A DNA stretch of 64,000 nt. It comes from Reyranella sp. Its GTDB lineage: Bacteria > Pseudomonadota > Alphaproteobacteria > Reyranellales > Reyranellaceae. Below, piece by piece: positions 36,125 through 44,439 of the stretch (positions are counted from its first letter, which is position 1; each line of letters begins with the position of its first letter). The stretch covers positions 62,001 to 126,000 of the forward strand of contig NZ_SCVC01000040.1 in the NCBI RefSeq assembly GCF_004297405.1, written 5' to 3'. The position numbers were made by a program, and so were the translations under genes. The notes under the pieces were generated by a model. It saw nothing but the letters and a program-made list of their open reading frames with translations. It did not search any database and had not been told where the DNA came from.

Positions 36125-36988
36125 TCAGCCGCCCAACACTTTGGGCGTCTTGGCGAGGTGGAAGCCGTTGAAGGCCTGGGACTTGTCAGTGGCGGGCAGG
36201 TCGACGGACCGGTTGGCCAGCGGCACGCCGCCGTCGATACGGATTTCCGTGCCGGTGATGTAGGCCGACGCGTCGCTCAACAGGAAGCAGACGGCGGCTG
36301 ACACTTCGCTCTCCGTACCGAGGCGGCCGAGCGGGCAGTAGCCCTTGAGCTTGGGGATCTGCTCCTTGAACTCGCCAGTATAGGTGTCCATGCCGGAGGA
36401 GGCGATCCAGCCCGGCGCGACGGAATTCACGCGCACGCCGGCCGCCGCCCATTCGTAGGCGAGCGTCATGGTGAGGTTTGCCATGCCGGCGCGGGCGGCG
36501 CCGGTATGAACCATGTTGGGAAAGCCGTTGCGATAGTCGGCCGTCATGTTGACGATCGAGCCACCGTGGTTCTGCATTGATTGAGTGAAGACTTCGCGGC
36601 TGACCAGGAAGCCGCCGGTGAGATTATTGCGCACCACCACGTCGAAGCCTTTAGCGCTGAGCGACGCGGCCGGCGAGGGGAACTGGCCGCCGGCATTGTT
36701 GAACAGGCCATGGATGCGGCCGTTGTTGGCGACCATCGCGGCCACCGCGTCCTTGACCTGGGTTTCCTCGCGGATGTCGAAGACATGCGTCTCGCAAGAG
36801 CCGCCAGCCGCTTCGATCTCGCCCCGAACGGTGTCGAGCTTCTCCTGCTTGCGGCCGCAGATCGCGACGTGGGCGCCGAGGGCGGCGATCTCGTGGGCAG
36901 TGCAGCGGCCAATTCCGCTGCCGCCGCCGGTCACGATGACGGTCCGGCCGTTGAACAGTCCCGGCGTGAAGACCGAGCGATACGACAT
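36125..36988 (-). CDS. SDR family oxidoreductase at the head of the carboxylase operon
   Basis: The protein has 287 residues with the cofactor loop TGGGSGIG. Instead of YxxxK it has HTGAARAGMANLTMTLAYEWA, the dienoyl-CoA-reductase-like variant also seen in the SDR at 11.1 kb. Pseudomonas atuB, also an SDR, holds the same operon position. I chose ATG 36988 because GGAGG lies four bases upstream; the longer frame to 37036 runs into the promoter. It is the first gene behind the MerR-type palindrome at 37078. Confidence 0.85.
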   Translation of the reverse strand: MSYRSVFTPGLFNGRTVIVTGGGSGIGRCTAHEIAALGAHVAICGRKQEKLDTVRGEIEAAGGSCETHVFDIREETQVKDAVAAMVANNGRIHGLFNNAGGQFPSPAASLSAKGFDVVVRNNLTGGFLVSREVFTQSMQNHGGSIVNMTADYRNGFPNMVHTGAARAGMANLTMTLAYEWAAAGVRVNSVAPGWIASSGMDTYTGEFKEQIPKLKGYCPLGRLGTESEVSAAVCFLLSDASAYITGTEIRIDGGVPLANRSVDLPATDKSQAFNGFHLAKTPKVLGG

Positions 36989-37077
36989 GTTTCCTCCGCC
37001 TTTGACACGGCAGTTATCGGCCGCCCGCTGGTGCATCCAAGCATCTTGTGATGTGCGGTTCGTTACTCGGGCTGTAT

Positions 37078-37099
37078 TTGACGTTTACGTAAAGGTCAA
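37078..37099. promoter_or_regulatory. 22-bp palindromic operator of MerR (LiuR-like) type
   Basis: The left arm TTGACGTTTAC is followed by the right arm GTAAAGGTCAA, complementary but for one position. An almost identical 22-mer lies before the MerR regulator gene at 54280-54301. It sits between the divergent SDR (start 36988) and SCP2 (start 37150) genes. TTGACG at its left edge and TAAG 17 bases later may be promoter elements for the SCP2 gene. Confidence 0.75.
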
Positions 37100-37149
37100 G
37101 TAAGCCGGGCCAGGTCATTTCATTGGGCAATTCGACCTGGGAGCAAGCC

Positions 37150-37446
37150 ATGACGTTGCAGGAAATCACCGCGAAAATGACGGAAGGGGCCTCGAAGAAG
37201 TCCGCCTTCGGGAACTCTGTGAAGTTCGCCACGGATCAAGGCATCGTGCACATCGACGGTAACCAGAATCCGCCGGCGGTGAGCAACGACGACAAGGCCG
37301 CCGATTGCACCATCAAGATGGATTTCAGCGATTTTGCCGACCTGATCGGTGGCAAGCTCGACGGCATGACGGCGTTCATGACCGGTAAGCTGAAGATCGA
37401 AGGCGACATGGGCGTCGCCATGAAGCTGCAGAGCATCCTGCGCTAA
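37150..37446 (+). CDS. SCP2 sterol-binding domain protein
   Basis: The protein has 98 residues, a single SCP2 domain: an N-terminal helix, the strand VKFATDQGIVHIDG, ADCTIKMDFSDFADLIGGKLDGMTAFMTGKLKIEGDMGVAMKLQ at the end. The GKLKIEGD motif is diagnostic. Such proteins carry sterols, fatty acyl-CoAs or other lipids in the cytoplasm. I chose ATG 37150 with GGGAG upstream. It diverges from the acyl-CoA carboxylase operon across a shared operator, so it probably serves the same lipid-like substrate. Confidence 0.9.
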   Translation: MTLQEITAKMTEGASKKSAFGNSVKFATDQGIVHIDGNQNPPAVSNDDKAADCTIKMDFSDFADLIGGKLDGMTAFMTGKLKIEGDMGVAMKLQSILR

Positions 37447-37471
37447 CGCGCTCGACAAGCTCGATACAGAC

Positions 37472-37495
37472 AGGGCCCCTTGCGGGGCCCTTTTT
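37472..37495 (+). terminator. Intrinsic terminator after the SCP2 gene
   Basis: AGGGCCCC and GGGGCCCT form a perfect 8-bp stem with a TTGC loop, and the right arm runs directly into a T tract. It lies 26 bases after the SCP2 stop codon and before the convergent CGNR gene. Confidence 0.92.
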
Positions 37496-37506
37496 GTTTG
37501 CGGGAC

Positions 37507-38058
37507 TCAGGCCTCTCGGCTCTTGTGATAGTGCCGCTTGGCCTTGGCGCGGTTGCCGCAGCTTTGCATCGAGCACCAGCGCCGTTTGCCAGCGCGGCTG
37601 TCGTCGAAGAAGAGCCAGCCGCATTCGGGATTGGCGCAGCGGCGCACGCGGTCGAGTCGCGGACCCGCCAGCAGGTCGCCCGCTGACCACAGCACGGGCG
37701 CCAGCAGTGCCAACGCCGTTCCCGACCGGATATCGACATCCCAACCATAGAGGCCGCGCTCGCGACGCAGGGTCGTGCGGGCAGGGGCCTCGGCCAGTGC
37801 GTGGTTCAGAGCCTCGAGATCGCGCGCGGCCGGCGCCTTGTCCTGCGCCTCGGCATCGAACAGCCGGTGGATCAGTTCGCGCAGCTCAATTGCCTGACCA
37901 AACTCCTTGCGAACGAGTGGCTTTGCGCTTTTCGGACCTCCGTTGGCGGCACTCCAAACCGCAAGATCCTCCGGCTGGTTCAGGGTTTCCGTCGGTGTCG
38001 CCTGACCGCGCCAATAGCGGGTGTTCACGAATTCCAGGCAGAGGTCGGGGCGGTTCAT
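37507..38058 (-). CDS. CGNR zinc-finger (ABATE domain) putative regulator
   Basis: The protein has 183 residues. The N-terminus LCLEFVNTRYWRG starts the ABATE domain (stress-induced regulator family). The C-terminus holds the CGNR zinc finger: RRCANPECGWLFFDD, then RRWCSMQSCGNRAKAKRHY, with four cysteines. Such proteins are thought to bind DNA. It diverges from a VOC gene across a strong inverted repeat, so it probably regulates that gene and itself; this is inference. Confidence 0.85.
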   Translation of the reverse strand: MNRPDLCLEFVNTRYWRGQATPTETLNQPEDLAVWSAANGGPKSAKPLVRKEFGQAIELRELIHRLFDAEAQDKAPAARDLEALNHALAEAPARTTLRRERGLYGWDVDIRSGTALALLAPVLWSAGDLLAGPRLDRVRRCANPECGWLFFDDSRAGKRRWCSMQSCGNRAKAKRHYHKSREA

Positions 38059-38076
38059 GGGCGGGACTTACTAACC

Positions 38077-38136
38077 GGTTGACAGGTTGACAAGCCGATT
38101 GGCTCATCTTAACCATATAACCAGTTATATAGTTAA
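38077..38136 (+). promoter_or_regulatory. Promoter/operator region of the VOC gene
   Basis: GGTTGACA occurs twice in tandem (38077-38084, 38085-38092), giving two possible -35 boxes. Downstream, TTAACCATATAAC and GTTATATAGTTAA (38109-38136) are 13-base arms with one mismatch around CA. The inverted repeat covers the expected -10 region, as expected for a repressor site. This stretch is strikingly AT rich. Confidence 0.6.
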
Positions 38137-38151
38137 ACAGGAGGAATTGCC

Positions 38152-38523
38152 ATGTTCGACCATGTTTCCATCGGCGTTGCCGACATCGCCCGCACCCGGA
38201 AGTTCTACGACGCAGCGTTGAAGCCATTGGGCTACACGCTGTTGAGCGACGGCGAGAGTTCACTGGGTTACGGCGACAAGGCCGTAGGTCTCTGGATCAG
38301 TGCGACGGGCAAGCCCGTGAAGGCCGACATGGAGTCGGGCCTGCACTTCTGTCTCGTCGCCGAGGATCGCAAGGCGGTCGACGCTTTCCATGCGGCGGCG
38401 CTCAAGGCCGGCGGCAAGGACAACGGCAAGCCCGGCGTCCGCGCCGACTACAGCCCGAACTATTATGCGGCTTTCGCCATCGACCCTGATGGTTATCGCA
38501 TCGAAGCTTACTGCGGGAAGTGA
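38152..38523 (+). CDS. VOC family (glyoxalase/dioxygenase fold) protein
   Basis: The protein has 123 residues, one VOC module: FDHVSIGVADIARTRKFYDAALKPLGY at the start, a LHFCLVAEDRKAVDAFHAAALKAGG helix, and AFAIDPDGYRIEAYC at the end with the metal-ligand glutamate. The first His (FDHV) is the other likely ligand. Reaction unknown. AGGAGG precedes the ATG. It is divergent from the CGNR regulator gene. Confidence 0.85.
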   Translation: MFDHVSIGVADIARTRKFYDAALKPLGYTLLSDGESSLGYGDKAVGLWISATGKPVKADMESGLHFCLVAEDRKAVDAFHAAALKAGGKDNGKPGVRADYSPNYYAAFAIDPDGYRIEAYCGK

Positions 38524-38591
38524 ACCGATCCTGCCTTGCAAGCGGCGCCTTCGGGACCATCTTGAAGGCGACCGCATCCAGCAGGGCAGCC

Positions 38592-39185
38592 ATGACCGCA
38601 CACACCGTCAAGTCCGCAACGCCTGCTGAGATCGCGGATGTTGCGGATCTGTTAACGCTGGCCTTCAGCACCGATCCGGCGGCACGCTGGAGCTGGGCTG
38701 ATCCCCGGGTTTATCTCGCGAGCTTCCCGCGCTTTGTCCGGGCGTTTGGCGGTGCCGCATTCCAGCGCGGCACGGCGCATGTCACCGAAGGCAACAAGGG
38801 CGCGGCGCTTTGGCTGCCGCCCGGCGCCGAACCGGATGAAGAAGCGATGGGTATCCTGATGCAGGAGACCGTGCCGGAACATATCGGCAAGGACGCGATC
38901 ACCGTGATGCAGCAGATGGGGAACTACCATCCCAAGGAGCCGCATTGGTATCTGCCGTTGATCGGCATCGATCCGATGCATCAAGGTAAGGGCCTGGGCG
39001 GTGCCCTCATGCGGCATGCGTTGGCAGAGTGCGATCGCGACGGCAGTCTCGCTTATCTCGAATCGAGCAATCCGCGGAACGTCCCGCTCTATCAGCACCT
39101 CGGCTTCGAGCTGCTTGGCACCATCCAGGCCGGTTCTTCACCACAACTCTTTCCCATGCTGCGCAAACCGCAACGGAGGACGTGA
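38592..39185 (+). CDS. GNAT family N-acetyltransferase
   Basis: From ATG 38592 the protein is 197 residues. The acetyl-CoA binding motif A is LIGIDPMHQGKGLGGALMRHAL, followed by LESSNPRNVPLYQHLGFELLG (motif B). The acceptor is unknown. A GTG at 38520 overlapping the VOC stop would add 24 residues, but the domain begins soon after 38592. The stop overlaps the next start. Confidence 0.85.
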   Translation: MTAHTVKSATPAEIADVADLLTLAFSTDPAARWSWADPRVYLASFPRFVRAFGGAAFQRGTAHVTEGNKGAALWLPPGAEPDEEAMGILMQETVPEHIGKDAITVMQQMGNYHPKEPHWYLPLIGIDPMHQGKGLGGALMRHALAECDRDGSLAYLESSNPRNVPLYQHLGFELLGTIQAGSSPQLFPMLRKPQRRT

Positions 39186-39577
39186 TGCTGAAAGGCCGCT
39201 GCTTCTGTGGTGCTGTCCGCTACGAGACTACGGCCAGCCCGTCCGAAGAAACCGCCTGCCATTGCTCGATCTGTCGCCGGACGACGGGTGCGCCGTTCGT
39301 CGCCTGGTTCACCGTACCGCTATCGTCGTTGACGATCTCCGGTAACACGACGACGTTCCAATCCTCGCCGGCAGCCTCGCGCAGCTTCTGCCCGAAGTGC
39401 GGCACGCAGATCACATTCCAGTCGTCGCATCATCCCGATCTGATTGATCTTACGACCTGCTCGCTGGAAGATCCGGAGCAGGTGCCGCCAATCAATCACA
39501 CCTTCGACGAGTCACGGCTCGCCTGGGTGAAGCTCGCGGACGAGCTTCCCGTCTGTCCGAAGTCTCGGCCGAGCTAG
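39185..39577 (+). CDS. GFA family (CENP-V/glutathione-dependent formaldehyde-activating-like) protein
   Basis: The protein has 130 residues. Zinc ligands are in GRCFCGAVRYE, CHCSICRRTTGAPF and FCPKCGTQ, the complete GFA pattern. Family members bind glutathione or act as S-formylglutathione-forming enzymes; most are uncharacterised. GGAGG lies five bases before the ATG, which overlaps the GNAT stop. Its 3' end overlaps the convergent gamma-glutamyltransferase gene by four bases. Confidence 0.88.
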   Translation: MLKGRCFCGAVRYETTASPSEETACHCSICRRTTGAPFVAWFTVPLSSLTISGNTTTFQSSPAASRSFCPKCGTQITFQSSHHPDLIDLTTCSLEDPEQVPPINHTFDESRLAWVKLADELPVCPKSRPS

Positions 39578-41172
39578 AAGCCGACAGCCGCGCCGTCGCG
39601 GCGGCTTTCCGACGCGCCAAGGTAGGGGCCGCCGTCGGGATAGCGCCAGATGATCTGGCTGGAGCCGAAATCGAAGCTGGGCATCTTGGTGCGCGTGAGC
39701 CGGTGGCCACGCGTCTCCAGCCCCTCGAGCGTTCCGTTCGGCATATGCTCCTCGGTCCACACCGTGCCGTCAGTTTCGTGGACGCGCCAGCGCGGTGCAT
39801 CGATGGCGGCCTGCGGGTTCTGGCCGTAGTCGACGATGCGCGAGAAGACCTGCATGTGGCCCTGCGGCTGCATGGCGCCGCCCATCAGGCCGAAGGTCGC
39901 AACCGGCTTGCCATCCTTGGTGATGAACGCAGGGATGATCGTGTGGAAGGGCCGCTTCTTCGGCCCGACTTCATTGGAATGGCCCTTGGTCGTGACGAAG
40001 CCCGTGGCGCGGTTCTGTAGCGCAATGCCCGTGCCCGGGACGACGACACCGGAGCCGAAGCCCGTGTAGTTCGACTGGATCAGCGACACCATCATGCCCG
40101 ACTGATCGGCGGTGCCGAGATAGATCGTGCCGCCATCCCTCGGCGTGCCCGGGCCGAAGTCCTTGGCCTTCTTCGGATCGATCAGCTTGGCGCGGCTCTT
40201 GAGATAGTGCTTGTCGAGCAGCTGCGCCGGCGTCACTTCCATGAAGCGCGGATCGGCTACGTAGCGGTAGATGTCGGCGAAGGCGAGCTTCATCGCCTCG
40301 ATACGGAGATGCGTGACTTCAGGGCCGTCGCAGTCATGTCCGGCAATCTCGAAGTTCTCGAGGATGCCCAGCGCCATGCAGGCGGCGATGCCCTGACCGG
40401 ACGGCGGGATCTCGTGCAGCGTCGTGCCGCGATAGGTGAGGCCGATCGGATCGACCCAGTCGGGTTGGTGGGAGGCAAGATCGTTCTTGCGCAGCGCGCC
40501 GCCGGTCTCGCGAGCATACCGGTCCATCGCCTCGGCGAGTTCACCATGATAGAAGGCCTCGCCCTTGCTTTCGGCGATCTTGGTGAGCGTCTTCGCCTGG
40601 TCGGGAAACTTCCAGATTTCGCCCGGCTTCGGGGCGCGACCGTTCGGCAGGAAGGCCTTCACCCAGCTTTCCTGACCCTTCAGCCGGTCGATGGCGCGAT
40701 CCCACTGTTGGGAGACCATGTAGGAAACGCGGAAGCCGTCGTGCGCGTACTTGATTGCCGGCTCGAAGAGATCGGCGAAGGGCAGCTTGCCGTAGCGCTT
40801 GTGCAGTTCCATCCAGAGTGACACCGCGCCCGGCGTCGTCACGCTGCCCCAGCCGACATGGGGCATCTTGTCCTGCCCGGCATACTGGTCGGGCGTCATC
40901 AGCTCCGGCGAGTGGCCCGACGCATTGAGGCCGACGAGCTTCTTGCCGTCCCACAGGATGCAGAAAGCGTCAGCACCGATGCCGTTCATCGTCGGCTCGA
41001 CGATGGTGATGGCGATCGCGCTCGCGATGGCGGCGTCGACGGCATTACCGCCCTTGGCCATCATGCGCAGGCCGGCCGTGGCGGCGAGGTGCTGGGAGGA
41101 GGCGACGACGTTGTCGGCGAAGACCGGCAGCTTCTTGGTGCTGTAGGGAAAATCGTACGTGAAAGACGGCAC
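39574..41172 (-). CDS. Gamma-glutamyltransferase family protein
   Basis: The protein is about 532 residues as one precursor chain. The N-half has SSQHLAATAGLRMMAKGGNAVDAAIASA, and IGADAFCILWDG follows. The processing site is the threonine in DGGTIYLGTADQSG, which would become the N-terminal nucleophile of the small subunit. No signal peptide is seen, unlike E. coli GGT. It may hydrolyse glutathione or other gamma-glutamyl compounds. I chose GTG 41172 because AAGGA lies seven bases upstream; the longer frame overlaps the lipoprotein gene. Confidence 0.87.
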   Translation of the reverse strand: MPSFTYDFPYSTKKLPVFADNVVASSQHLAATAGLRMMAKGGNAVDAAIASAIAITIVEPTMNGIGADAFCILWDGKKLVGLNASGHSPELMTPDQYAGQDKMPHVGWGSVTTPGAVSLWMELHKRYGKLPFADLFEPAIKYAHDGFRVSYMVSQQWDRAIDRLKGQESWVKAFLPNGRAPKPGEIWKFPDQAKTLTKIAESKGEAFYHGELAEAMDRYARETGGALRKNDLASHQPDWVDPIGLTYRGTTLHEIPPSGQGIAACMALGILENFEIAGHDCDGPEVTHLRIEAMKLAFADIYRYVADPRFMEVTPAQLLDKHYLKSRAKLIDPKKAKDFGPGTPRDGGTIYLGTADQSGMMVSLIQSNYTGFGSGVVVPGTGIALQNRATGFVTTKGHSNEVGPKKRPFHTIIPAFITKDGKPVATFGLMGGAMQPQGHMQVFSRIVDYGQNPQAAIDAPRWRVHETDGTVWTEEHMPNGTLEGLETRGHRLTRTKMPSFDFGSSQIIWRYPDGGPYLGASESRRDGAAVGF

Positions 41173-41185
41173 CTCGAAATCCTTT

Positions 41186-41776
41186 CTACTTCTGTTTCGA
41201 GGCCGTGAGGGCCTCGATGCGCGCCACAAAGCGCGGCGTCTGCAGGAACTGCCGGTGTTCGGCGGCACTCTTGCCGAGGAGGCGGGACAGGTCGAACAGG
41301 CCGGAACCCGCGATCTCCCCCATCCGCCCGGAGAGCATCACGCGTTCGCCAAGCCGCAGGGTTTTTAGCGCCGCGATGGCCGCTTCGGAAAGGCCCGGCG
41401 GCGGCGTCGCACGCGATCGTGTGGAGAACAGGTCGGCGACGGAGCCGGCAAAGGCCAGGGCCCAGTCGTTGAATGCGTAGAGCGAAACTTGGCGGCCGAC
41501 GTCGATGGTGAGGGCCACATCCTGGGCATTGCCCTCGATCTTGGTCAGCGTTCCGCACCAGTCGGTGAAGGCACCGGTCTTTCCGGCCAGGGCAATGCTC
41601 TGCTTGGCGGCTTCTTCGACCTGCAGCGGATTGTTGGAGGCAAGCGCTGGCTTGGCCAGCGCCTGCAACCCATCGAGGAAAGCCTTCTGCTCGGGGTTAC
41701 GCTCATGGCAGGGCCGGTCGAAACAGCCCCCCAGCACGAAGCTGGCGCCGCCAAAAAGGATTGCTCGTCGCTTCAC
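41186..41776 (-). CDS. Hypothetical lipoprotein
   Basis: The protein has 196 residues. A signal peptide with a lipobox ends at Cys18 (FVLGGC). The mature part is mostly helical, with a Trp-Cys pair (DWCGTL) and no domain I recognise. It is followed within 14 bases by the gamma-glutamyltransferase gene, so the two are probably cotranscribed. Membrane-anchored periplasmic location is inferred. Confidence 0.7.
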   Translation of the reverse strand: MKRRAILFGGASFVLGGCFDRPCHERNPEQKAFLDGLQALAKPALASNNPLQVEEAAKQSIALAGKTGAFTDWCGTLTKIEGNAQDVALTIDVGRQVSLYAFNDWALAFAGSVADLFSTRSRATPPPGLSEAAIAALKTLRLGERVMLSGRMGEIAGSGLFDLSRLLGKSAAEHRQFLQTPRFVARIEALTASKQK

Positions 41777-41791
41777 GCTCTCATCTTAGCG

Positions 41792-41822
41792 CTCCCCGCC
41801 CCATCGATTGAAGGGCGGGGAG
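41792..41822. other. 10-bp GC hairpin between fatty acyl-CoA ligase and lipoprotein genes
   Basis: CTCCCCGCCC and GGGCGGGGAG are perfect complements around an 11-base loop. No T tract follows on either strand. It could weaken transcription between the two minus-strand genes or stabilise an mRNA end. Confidence 0.45.
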
Positions 41823-41838
41823 GGAAGAAGATGACCGA

Positions 41839-43563
41839 TTACGCCGCCTTGGCTTGGGCCTTGGCGCGCTCTTCCTCCTTGAGTTCCTTCTTGGAGAGCT
41901 TGCCAACCGGCGTCTTGGGCAGTTCGGCGCGGATTTCGAGCGCGACCGGCATTTCGTGCTTGCCGACACGCGTAGCCAGATGCGTCTTCATCTCCTCGAA
42001 GGTGAGCGCAGCGCCGGGCTTCAGCTTCACGAACACCTTGGGCGCTTCCTGGCGATAGGGATCGGCGATGCCGATCACGATGCACTCGTCGACCGCCGGG
42101 TGCTCGTACATGGCCTCTTCGATCATGCGCGGATAGACGTTGTAGCCCGAGGAAATGATCAGGTCCTTGGAACGGTCGACAAGGAACAGCCAACCGGCTT
42201 CGTCCATGTAGCCCATATCGCCGGTACGCAGGCCCATCCAGTTGCTCGCAGGATGGCGGAACAGAACCTTCTCGCTTTCCTCCGGCTTCTTCCAATAGCC
42301 CTTCATGACCTGCGGGCCGATGATGCAGACCTCGCCGACATGCTCCTTGCCGGGCGGCAGGACGCGGTCGGGATTCTCCATGTCGCGGATCTCGATGATC
42401 GTGCCCGGCATCGGTACGCCGCATGAGCCGACCCGGCGCACGCTCTTGTCGACCGGGCAGATCGCGCCGGTGGGCGACGTCTCGGTGAGGCCGTAGCCTT
42501 CGATCAGGGTGGCGCCCGTCAGCTTCTCGAAGCTCTGCTGCACTTCGACGGGCAGCGGTGCGCCGCCCGACATGCAGATCTTGAGCGACTTGAGGTCGAG
42601 GCCCTGTGCCTTGGGATGCTTGTTGATCGCGGTGTAGAGCGTCGGCACACCGGGCAGGAATGTCGGCTTCTTCTTGCCGAGATCGTTCACGATCATGTCG
42701 ATGTCGGGCCGCGGATAGAGGATGAGCTGGTTGCCGTTGCGCACTGCGCCCAGCATGATTCCCGACAGGGCGTAGATGTGGAACAGCGGCAGCACGCACA
42801 CGACCTTCTCGGTGCCGGGCGTCGTGTACGGCGTCGTCCAGGCCTGGCCCTGGCTCATCGCGGCCATGACGCAGCCATGCGTGAGCATCGCAGCCTTCGG
42901 CAAGCCGGTCGTGCCGCCGGTGTATTGCAGCAGCGCGACTTCGTCCCAGAGGTTCTCGCTCGCCGGCTTGTGCGGCGTGTATTTGCCGTCGTTGGCGAGG
43001 AGGTCCTTGAACGCCATGTGCCAGTCGTCGCGTGGCCAGACAGACAGCTCTTTCTTCTTGGCGATCGGATAGAGCCAGTTCTTGGGCCAGGGCAGATAGT
43101 CGGCGATCGATCCGACGATCAGCTTCTTCAGCCGCGTCTTGCCGCGCATCGCGGCCATCTTCGGATAGAGCGCGGTGACATCCAGCGTCACCAGGATGTC
43201 GGTTTCGGAGTCGCCGATCTTGAACTCGAGCTCGCGCGCTGCGTCGAGGGGGGAATAGTTCACCACTCTGCCGCCGGCCTTCAGCACGCCGAAGAAGGCA
43301 ATCAGGTAATGCGGTGTGTTGGGAAGATAGAGGCCGACATTGACGCCGGGCTTCACGCCGAGCTTCTGAAAGCCGGCCGCCGCCTTGTCGGAGGCTTCCT
43401 TGTACTCCTGGAAGGACATTACCTTGTCGAGGAAGTCAGTGAACGGCCGGGCGCCATACTGCGCGCAGCATTCGTCAAAGATCTGGTGAATGGTCTTGTT
43501 CGGTACTTCGAGCTCCCACTTCACGCCCGGCGGATAGCTCTTCTCCCAAGGATAGTTAGCCAT
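41839..43563 (-). CDS. Long-chain fatty acid--CoA ligase (AMP-forming)
   Basis: The protein has 574 residues. The AMP-binding motif is YTGGTTGLPKAAMLTHG, followed by GYGLTETSP, then WLFLVDRSKDLIISSGYNVYP and the C-terminal lysine motif PKTPVGKLSKKEL. It activates a carboxylic acid as acyl-AMP and then acyl-CoA. The length and motifs are FadD-like. I chose ATG 43563, with GGAGG ten bases upstream. It could feed the acyl-CoA carboxylase operon nearby, but it may serve general fatty acid use. Confidence 0.9.
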   Translation of the reverse strand: MANYPWEKSYPPGVKWELEVPNKTIHQIFDECCAQYGARPFTDFLDKVMSFQEYKEASDKAAAGFQKLGVKPGVNVGLYLPNTPHYLIAFFGVLKAGGRVVNYSPLDAARELEFKIGDSETDILVTLDVTALYPKMAAMRGKTRLKKLIVGSIADYLPWPKNWLYPIAKKKELSVWPRDDWHMAFKDLLANDGKYTPHKPASENLWDEVALLQYTGGTTGLPKAAMLTHGCVMAAMSQGQAWTTPYTTPGTEKVVCVLPLFHIYALSGIMLGAVRNGNQLILYPRPDIDMIVNDLGKKKPTFLPGVPTLYTAINKHPKAQGLDLKSLKICMSGGAPLPVEVQQSFEKLTGATLIEGYGLTETSPTGAICPVDKSVRRVGSCGVPMPGTIIEIRDMENPDRVLPPGKEHVGEVCIIGPQVMKGYWKKPEESEKVLFRHPASNWMGLRTGDMGYMDEAGWLFLVDRSKDLIISSGYNVYPRMIEEAMYEHPAVDECIVIGIADPYRQEAPKVFVKLKPGAALTFEEMKTHLATRVGKHEMPVALEIRAELPKTPVGKLSKKELKEEERAKAQAKAA

Positions 43564-43623
43564 TCTTTGTGTTCCTCCCTGCATCAACTATGCGAGGGCG
43601 GTGGCTGCAGGGTCAAGGCGAGG

Positions 43624-44370
43624 TCATGCCGGCGGTAGCCAATAGGTGTAGGCGTAAACCGTGCGGAAACCCTGAGCCTCGTAGAGGGGAAGGGCCGCTG
43701 CGTTGGCAGCGACGACCTGCAGATAGGCGTAGCGGGCGCCCTGCTGCCACGCCCAGGCATAGAGGCTCTCCGTGACACGACGGGCCAGTCCCTGACGCCG
43801 CGCCTCTGGCATCACCAGCACATCGAACAGGCCCATGTGATCGCCGTCGACAGCGCCGATCGCCATGGCCATTGGGCGGCCCTCATGCTGGACCAGGGCG
43901 AAGCCTTTGGGCGTAGCGATGGCGGCAAGCATCCTCTCCATCGTCTCGCGATGCTCCGGCCGGACCGGACTATGCGCACAAAATGCCTCGATCCAGGCAG
44001 GCGTCGGTTGCGGCTGGATCTCGACGACAGGATCGGTTGCGAAGCCCTCATGGAGTGGACAGCGCTGGACGAGACTGCGTTCGACGTTGCTGTAGCCGCG
44101 CGCTGCGAGCAGTTCGGGCATGACCGCTGGCGCCAGGGGGCTCAGGCGCCAGGCCGGACGCTGGCCTCGCGCCCGATATGGTGCTTCCAAAGCTTCAATG
44201 TCGGTTGAAGCATTCTCTTCTAATGCATTGATTGAATTGGTTCTTTTTGTATAGCCATTGGAGAACCGCAGACGCCAGCCATCGAGATCGCGGCTTTCCA
44301 GTGCGGGCCAGCCGCGGAAGGCCAGCTCTTCGAGCCGACGAACTTCATCCAATTTATGAGGAGGTGACAT
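43624..44370 (-). CDS. GNAT family N-acetyltransferase with N-terminal extension
   Basis: The protein has 248 residues. Residues 1-100 form an N-terminal domain (WRLRFSNGYTKRTNSINAL), and the C-terminal GNAT domain has LFDVLVMPEARRQGLARRVTESLYAWA and LQVVAANAAALPLYEAQGFRTVY. The acceptor is unknown. AGAGGA precedes the ATG. The 5' end and the DNA upstream are much richer in A+T than the neighbours, and a seven-codon ORF lies in the leader. Confidence 0.85.
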   Translation of the reverse strand: MSPPHKLDEVRRLEELAFRGWPALESRDLDGWRLRFSNGYTKRTNSINALEENASTDIEALEAPYRARGQRPAWRLSPLAPAVMPELLAARGYSNVERSLVQRCPLHEGFATDPVVEIQPQPTPAWIEAFCAHSPVRPEHRETMERMLAAIATPKGFALVQHEGRPMAMAIGAVDGDHMGLFDVLVMPEARRQGLARRVTESLYAWAWQQGARYAYLQVVAANAAALPLYEAQGFRTVYAYTYWLPPA

Positions 44371-44390
44371 TGAGCGTCCTCTGTGATAAT

Positions 44391-44414
44391 TTAATATTCA
44401 ATAATAACAGTCAT
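44391..44414 (-). CDS. Possible seven-residue leader peptide upstream of GNAT gene
   Basis: GCAGGAGG is followed eight bases later by ATG and six more codons, giving MTVIIEY and TAA. The ribosome site is better than that of the downstream gene. It lies 20 bases before the GNAT start in an AT-rich leader. It could be a regulatory upstream ORF or chance. Confidence 0.3.
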   Translation of the reverse strand: MTVIIEY

Positions 44415-44439
44415 TTATTTTTCCTCCTGCAAGTTGCAC

